From Echinometra lucunter (taxonomy: Eukaryota > Echinodermata > Echinoidea > Camarodonta > Echinometridae): DNA of 64,000 nt. The stretch is taken from contig CM057154.1 of the NCBI GenBank assembly GCA_029962745.1, positions 28,087,769 to 28,151,768 on the forward strand, read 5' to 3'. The position numbers and the translations under genes are program-made. Shown here piece after piece: positions 59,701-64,000 of this stretch (its first letter is position 1; each line of letters starts with the position of its first letter). The notes beneath the pieces were generated by a model, which was not told the DNA's origin, did no database searches, and was given only the letters and a program-made list of their open reading frames with translations.

Positions 59701-60223
59701 CCGCCTCTCTGTCTGTCTATCTGGTTCTCTCTCTCTCTAGTCTTCTCATCTTCTTCTAGTCACTGGCTATCCCTCTTACAGCATGCCTTCTTCATCTACC
59801 TCCGTCCACTCATGCACCATTCCCTTTACCCCACCCCCTCTCTCTCTTTCATTATTCAAATCGGACAGCTTCAATAATTATATTTCATGATCTATTTTCT
59901 CCTTCAAGCATATAGTAACACCAGAACATAATCGCACAATTGCACATAATATAACACATAACACATAACACTTTCTGTACTGTATATATAGGCTATTCTA
60001 TTTCACAAGATAATAACTATACCATATACCACATCAGAAGAGGAAACGAATAAAACCCCAATTTACTGAACCATAACAACAGAAAAGTAATCCCATTTTC
60101 CATAATAAAATCAAAAGAAAAAAATACTGTTGATTTCATTTCATAAAGAAACAGCTAAATGCAGTGGAAACGGAAACTGAAGAGATGCGCACTCCATGTC
60201 AACGTAAGTATACAAAGCTTTTC

Positions 60224-60630
60224 CCCCGGTGTTGTCACTCTATATTCAAAGGTGTAACCATGATCGTTCAGCAACCCAAAATTTGACCCCTATTTCGCAG
60301 TGTTTCAAGTATATTTTCAGCCATTTTTACCCCTATTTGGCACAAAACGGGTACAAATTGGCCTTTAAAAAACACCCCTATTTTTCGCATTCCAAGTACA
60401 CTAACACCCCTTTGAAATTCAATTCACGTCTGACTCAAAAACAGAAAATTGCAAACAAGGACCAGAAAAAAAAACACACCCTTTTTTCAATTTCGAGTAC
60501 AAGCTAATGAAAACAACCTTTTTTTTTTCAAAATCGCGAACATGCATGCTCAAAAAAAGAGATCCCTTTTTAGGCGAATTTTCGAACGATCATGCGTACA
60601 CGAAGTCTGTATAGAGTGACAACACCGGGG
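60224..60630. mobile_element. Inverted-terminal element, about 407 bp
   Basis: CCCCGGTGTTGTCACTCTATA at the left and its complement at the right give a 21-bp inverted repeat; GATCGTTC/GAACGATC pairs further in. The interior holds three ACCCCTATTT copies. Flanks CTTTT and CTTTTT may be a target duplication. Confidence 0.8.
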
Positions 60631-61317
60631 CTTTTTCTTTCAGATTGTAAACATGCATGTACTATAGTATAAGCATTATTAGTAATCGAATCTATTCTTT
60701 ACATAGTTTCACATTATTAAGAGGCAAGCGGTTTGAAAAGTACTGACAATGCAAAGAAGTTTGTACATCTATTTCTATAATGTTATACGATAAAAAGGAG
60801 CCTTTATCTTTTAATCAACTTTTTATTATACAAGAGTCAATCCAAGTTATAACCTATAAGTTCATCAAAGAAATACAAAATATACGAAAATATAATTTGA
60901 GGAAAGCACATCACATTCCTCTATAGGGTGAATGGGTAAACTTACTAAGATAATTAAATAACAATAGGCAAGACAATAAAACAAGTATATATTATCATGA
61001 TAGTTAATGAGTATCAAAACGGAATATCTTCATTGATCTTCCAGTCAATGCTTGGAACTTGACGAATCGCAAAATACACAGTCCATAGCAAAGCTCTATG
61101 AAACAAATGACTTATGAGGATGTATTATGTACTAGGTAATCCATCATAGGAAATAAAGAACAAAATAGTTTACAACGAGATTTTGTTCCAGTATAGGACT
61201 TTGGAAGATAAACTTTCTAGCAACTAAAAAAAAACAACAACAACAAACAAACAAACAAACAGATCAAGTGTCTCCAACTATAATAGTCCATGAGCGCTGC
61301 AATGGTTCATTTTGAAG

Positions 61318-62334
61318 TTAGATGACAATTACCTCATTGACTGCGCACCACGCTGAACTATCCTTCAAGCATTTTCTGATTTTCCTGATGGTGAGAGGCT
61401 GCAGAAGACGTTGGATGCTGGTGTGGCTGATTCCTCGGTCCGCTAAGCCTGGAACCTTCTCCAGGAGTTGCTTGTGTATCGCCGACATTGTGAGTGACTC
61501 GAGTTCCTTCTGTGCGACGCGTTGGACCTCGCCGCCCCCAAATTTAGCATTCCTGATGAGGCTTGCGAGGAAGTCTTCCAAAGCGGATTCTAGGTTCGGG
61601 AACTGAAGACGAAGAGGCCGGGAATGACATTGCTTGGCTTGGTGAACGAAATTGACGTTGAATCTTGTTGGTACTCTAACAGTGCGAAAATATCTTGGGG
61701 TATCTGTCACGGGGACATTTTCTTCGTGAGTAGGAGGGGCTGGCGGTTTGACTTCAGGTACGAGACGAACTGATACGAATTCTGGATTCATGACTAGACT
61801 AGGGCCTGGTTTGCTTGCCGGGGAATGCACAGTCCCTGAAACAGCGATGCAGTTACCATTGATGTCGGTCATGTCGTCGGTTGCCTTTTGAATGGATACC
61901 GAGTGTTTGTCAGAAAATGGTAGGCCTGAATTCGGGGAAGGCGGCAAAACGGAGACGCTGTCAGCTCTTGGTGACTCAAACGTACTAGGCAGACTTGAAG
62001 ACCAAGTTGGTAACACAAGTGGACACTCATTGTCCTGTCCGTCGATCGGCGCGTCATTATCGTATGGTGCTGACACCATCGGAAAATCTTTGGCGCTTTT
62101 CACTTGGTTAGCCCACTCCTCGTTATCCCAGTAGATGTCGCTGCTCTGAACTTGAAGGTGATCATTAACCATGGTCGACGGTACATTGTCGAGAGGAGGA
62201 GCCATACTGAAGAGCCAGTCAAGACCTTCAGTCCAATCGTAGTTGCAGACTTGATCGGAACTACACACTCCATCGCAGCACAGTTGATCTGGGTTCCCAG
62301 CTGGCGTCAACAGCTCTTTGGACACGGATGCCAT
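61318..62334 (-). CDS. Unrecognised intronless 338-residue protein, possible transcriptional regulator
   Basis: I do not recognise the family. The reading frame is 338 codons, GC-richer than its flanks, and starts MASVSKELLTPAG in a clean ATG context (ATGGC). Residues 32-75 are acidic with aromatics (YDWTEGLDWLFSM, DIYWDNEEW), the style of an activation domain. Residues 80-230 look disordered and Pro/Ser-rich. Residues 241-331 are predicted helical and conserved-looking (ESALEDFLASLIRNAKF, QRVAQKELESLTMSAIHKQL, TSIQRLLQPLTIRKIRKCL). There is no signal peptide, membrane segment or transposase motif. Four codons before the stop is a donor-like GAG|GTAATT (last exon base would be 61333), so the true C terminus may be spliced to an unseen exon. 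The function suggestion is inference only. Confidence 0.7.
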   Translation of the reverse strand: MASVSKELLTPAGNPDQLCCDGVCSSDQVCNYDWTEGLDWLFSMAPPLDNVPSTMVNDHLQVQSSDIYWDNEEWANQVKSAKDFPMVSAPYDNDAPIDGQDNECPLVLPTWSSSLPSTFESPRADSVSVLPPSPNSGLPFSDKHSVSIQKATDDMTDINGNCIAVSGTVHSPASKPGPSLVMNPEFVSVRLVPEVKPPAPPTHEENVPVTDTPRYFRTVRVPTRFNVNFVHQAKQCHSRPLRLQFPNLESALEDFLASLIRNAKFGGGEVQRVAQKELESLTMSAIHKQLLEKVPGLADRGISHTSIQRLLQPLTIRKIRKCLKDSSAWCAVNEVIVI

Positions 62335-62640
62335 TGTGAAATTAGACGTATTAAACTCAGTAAAACAGGTTTCACCGAAGAAACAAAAGTATCAGTCTGA
62401 ATGTCCGATTAAAATACTCAAAAAACAATCCTCATATAGTCCAAAAGCAAAATGCGTTTATGGCACGTGTAACACAACAACGCACCAGAAACCATATAGC
62501 TGGAAAGTAGAAACACACAAAGCTACACACAAATTTAGCGCCTGTAAACGCGAGCTCCCATTGGATGGCTGCAAAACGGTCTCACACCATTGGTTAGGTT
62601 TCGACGTCACGTGATCCAGGCGGATATCCCAAGTCTTCGA
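62335..62640 (-). promoter_or_regulatory. CCAAT/E-box promoter-like region upstream of the 338-residue gene
   Basis: On the minus strand there are two CCAAT boxes (62556-62566 and 62586-62596, seen as CCATTGG on plus) and two CACGTG/TCACGTG sites (near 62464 and 62606), within 300 bases of the ATG. Such clustering fits a TATA-less promoter. The start site is not determined. Confidence 0.45.
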
Positions 62641-63544
62641 TTGACTTCATGAAGCAGCCGAAAGACAATAGCGTTTTCCTAATCATCCCTCACCCTGAGG
62701 ATAATCATGCTAGGAGAACAATAGGGTGCACCTTTCGCTAATCCGCCACGGCAAAAGTCTGGCAGGGTGCCGATAATCGGGAAGATCAAAGCTTTTAATC
62801 CATGGCATCTTTTAATAGGCCGGCCTTTGTAGGTCCTTGAGACCAATAGAATTTCACTTAAGGAGGGTCTATTTCCTGAGGGGTAGAAGAATTACAAAAC
62901 AAGGAATATATTGCGTATAAAGGCAACAAACATTGAACTCTTTTATATGTTTTTTTTTAACTAAGACTTAGTGATATTGCGTAAAAGAGAGCCTAATTGA
63001 AATGAGATACATTTCTGATATTGACGAAAATTGTTTTACTCAATAAAGCCTATAAGGCCACAAGGCTCCACTAGAAAACCCTATCAATTCCGTAAACAAA
63101 GCAAACGGAAGAACAACAGCAATGAGCAATGTGTATTAAACTACGACTTTTTAAATGAATTCCAAATACACGTATGGTCGTTCGTCACCACATGCCATAA
63201 GATTTCATGGGAGGAAGGGTCTTCCCATTCTAAACAATCTTGCTCTTGAGCTAGTGGGAAGATGGAGCACACAGGCAGCATGATGCACTCCATGCACCCC
63301 TCCACATGCTCAATTCCAATTTTTTTAAAAAGTGTTCCCCTTTATTCAGATTTTCAAATACAAAACTATGAAGAAAAAAAATTTCCATACAGCATAAACA
63401 CAATTCATTCAATACACGGGTCAATACAATACAAATTCAATAGTACAATGCAGATTTAACAATCAGAATAAAGATTTTTCAATATAGGAAAAAGTGAAAG
63501 GTGAAGGTGCTGCTTCCATCTTTTTTAACACACAAAATGCACAC

Positions 63545-63712
63545 GTTGTATCAATATGCCTATAGCACTTCATTTATTTGATGTATACGATTAAAGAGCA
63601 ATGTAGATAAAATACCTTGCTCAAGGGCAAGGGGATCGAACCCCCGACCCTCGCGTCTCTAATCTCCACTCCAGTCAAGCACCTTACACCACTGGACCGC
63701 GGCACCTCTGGC
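63545..63712 (-). mobile_element. tRNA-derived SINE
   Basis: Read on minus, the head has an A-box-like TGGTGTAAGG (63691-63682) and a B box GGTTCGATCC (63642-63633), followed by CCTTGAGCAAGGTATTTTAT. It has no proper cloverleaf acceptor stem pairing, so it is a SINE and not a tRNA gene. Confidence 0.65.
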
Positions 63713-63831
63713 GTCACGTTAATTTGCACAGTCACATTCCCAGGCGGTATACGTGACGTGACAATCAAGGTCTCTGGCGTGACAAAAATTCTAGCGCCAT
63801 CTTCCATCACTTTTCTTATAGAATCATCAAA

Positions 63832-63924
63832 ACTTTCTTCTTCTTCTTCTTCTTCTTCTTCTTCTTCTTCTTCTTCTTCTTCTTCTTCTTCTTCTTCTTC
63901 TTCTTCTTCGTCGTCGTCGTCGTC
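63832..63924. repeat. (CTT)n with (CGT)n end
   Basis: About 25 CTT units followed by CGTCGTCGT, between two SINE heads. It explains the poly-Glu frame on minus. Confidence 0.95.
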
Positions 63925-64000
63925 GTGGTCTGGTGGTTCTGACTCTCGTCTTTCGATCAGAGGGTCGTGGGTTCGAATCCCAGCCATGGCGTTAAATTCC
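63925..64000 (+). mobile_element. tRNA-derived SINE head, cut by window edge
   Basis: TGGTCTGGTGG (A box, 63926-63936) and GGTTCGAATCC (B box, 63970-63980), then CAGCCATGGCGTTAAATTCC. The continuation lies outside the window. It could be mistaken for a tRNA; the missing CCA-side stem argues for a SINE. Confidence 0.6.

Larger units (their letters stand above)
53739..61317. other. Repeat-rich spacer between MNT and the 338-residue gene
   Basis: No exon was recognised. It contains tetranucleotide, GA, CT and homopolymer tracts, MITEs at 58828 and 60224, and a LINE-like tail near 57520-57600 (AATAAAGTTCAAAGTTCAAT). Confidence 0.5.

Noticed and set aside
63574..63987. 137-codon minus frame with a long poly-Glu run
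   Set aside because: It spans two SINE heads and a CTT microsatellite; the Glu run is the repeat.
63925..64000. Possible tRNA gene
   Set aside because: A and B boxes are present, but the two ends do not form a proper acceptor stem and the downstream sequence looks like a SINE body.
1..64000. CRISPR array, operon, riboswitch or phage
   Set aside because: The DNA is eukaryotic; regular repeats are microsatellites or minisatellites without spacer structure.

Overview
The window is animal nuclear DNA, most likely from an echinoderm (a sea urchin is my best guess). The support is split genes with GT/AG introns, deuterostome-type orthologues, many short transposons, tRNA-derived SINE heads, frequent TACATGTA palindromes and many long poly(G)/poly(C) runs. 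Species cannot be fixed from sequence alone. There is no bacterial content, CRISPR array or viral gene.

Layout. (1) 1-21,290, plus strand: the 3' two thirds of an SGSM1/2-type gene (Rab GTPase-activating protein). Thirteen coding exons (3253-20209) join in frame to 816 residues plus stop. They carry the end of the Rab-binding PH-like domain and a complete TBC domain interrupted by a long acidic insert. The RUN domain exons and the promoter lie left of the window. (2) 20,210-41,546: about 21 kb with no convincing gene. It holds the SGSM 3' UTR, DNA-transposon relics, CT-rich islands, a 500-N gap and two or three short coding-like segments. (3) 41,547-53,738, minus strand: a complete MNT gene (MAX-network bHLH-leucine zipper repressor). 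Six coding exons join exactly in frame to 1048 residues, with an N-terminal SIN3-interaction helix, a proline/glutamine-rich region, bHLHZip, an acidic segment and a long Ser/Thr/Pro/Ala-rich tail. (4) 53,739-61,317: repeat-rich spacer. (5) 61,318-62,334, minus strand: a 338-codon intronless reading frame of unknown family behind a CCAAT-box promoter-like region. (6) 62,335-64,000: promoter-like sequence, then two tRNA-derived SINE heads facing each other across a CTT microsatellite.

SGSM and MNT lie tail to tail. From general knowledge, human SGSM2 and MNT are also convergent neighbours on 17p13.3, so this pair looks like old deuterostome microsynteny. The two proteins act in different places (Rab/endomembrane control versus E-box repression), so the linkage is ancestral rather than an operon-like partnership.

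The strongest unexpected signal is around SGSM exon 4 (8323-8537). A decayed copy of its 5' half, with acceptor and an in-frame stop, lies upstream at 7886-7971. Several decayed copies of its 3' end, one with a usable-looking donor, lie downstream at 9303-9672. This is a graveyard of duplicated exon pieces in both flanking introns. The window also holds three families of TTAA-flanked palindromic elements (piggyBac-like MITEs), a complete hAT-type MITE with a perfect 8-bp target duplication, and an empty/filled insertion-site pair inside one tandem duplication.
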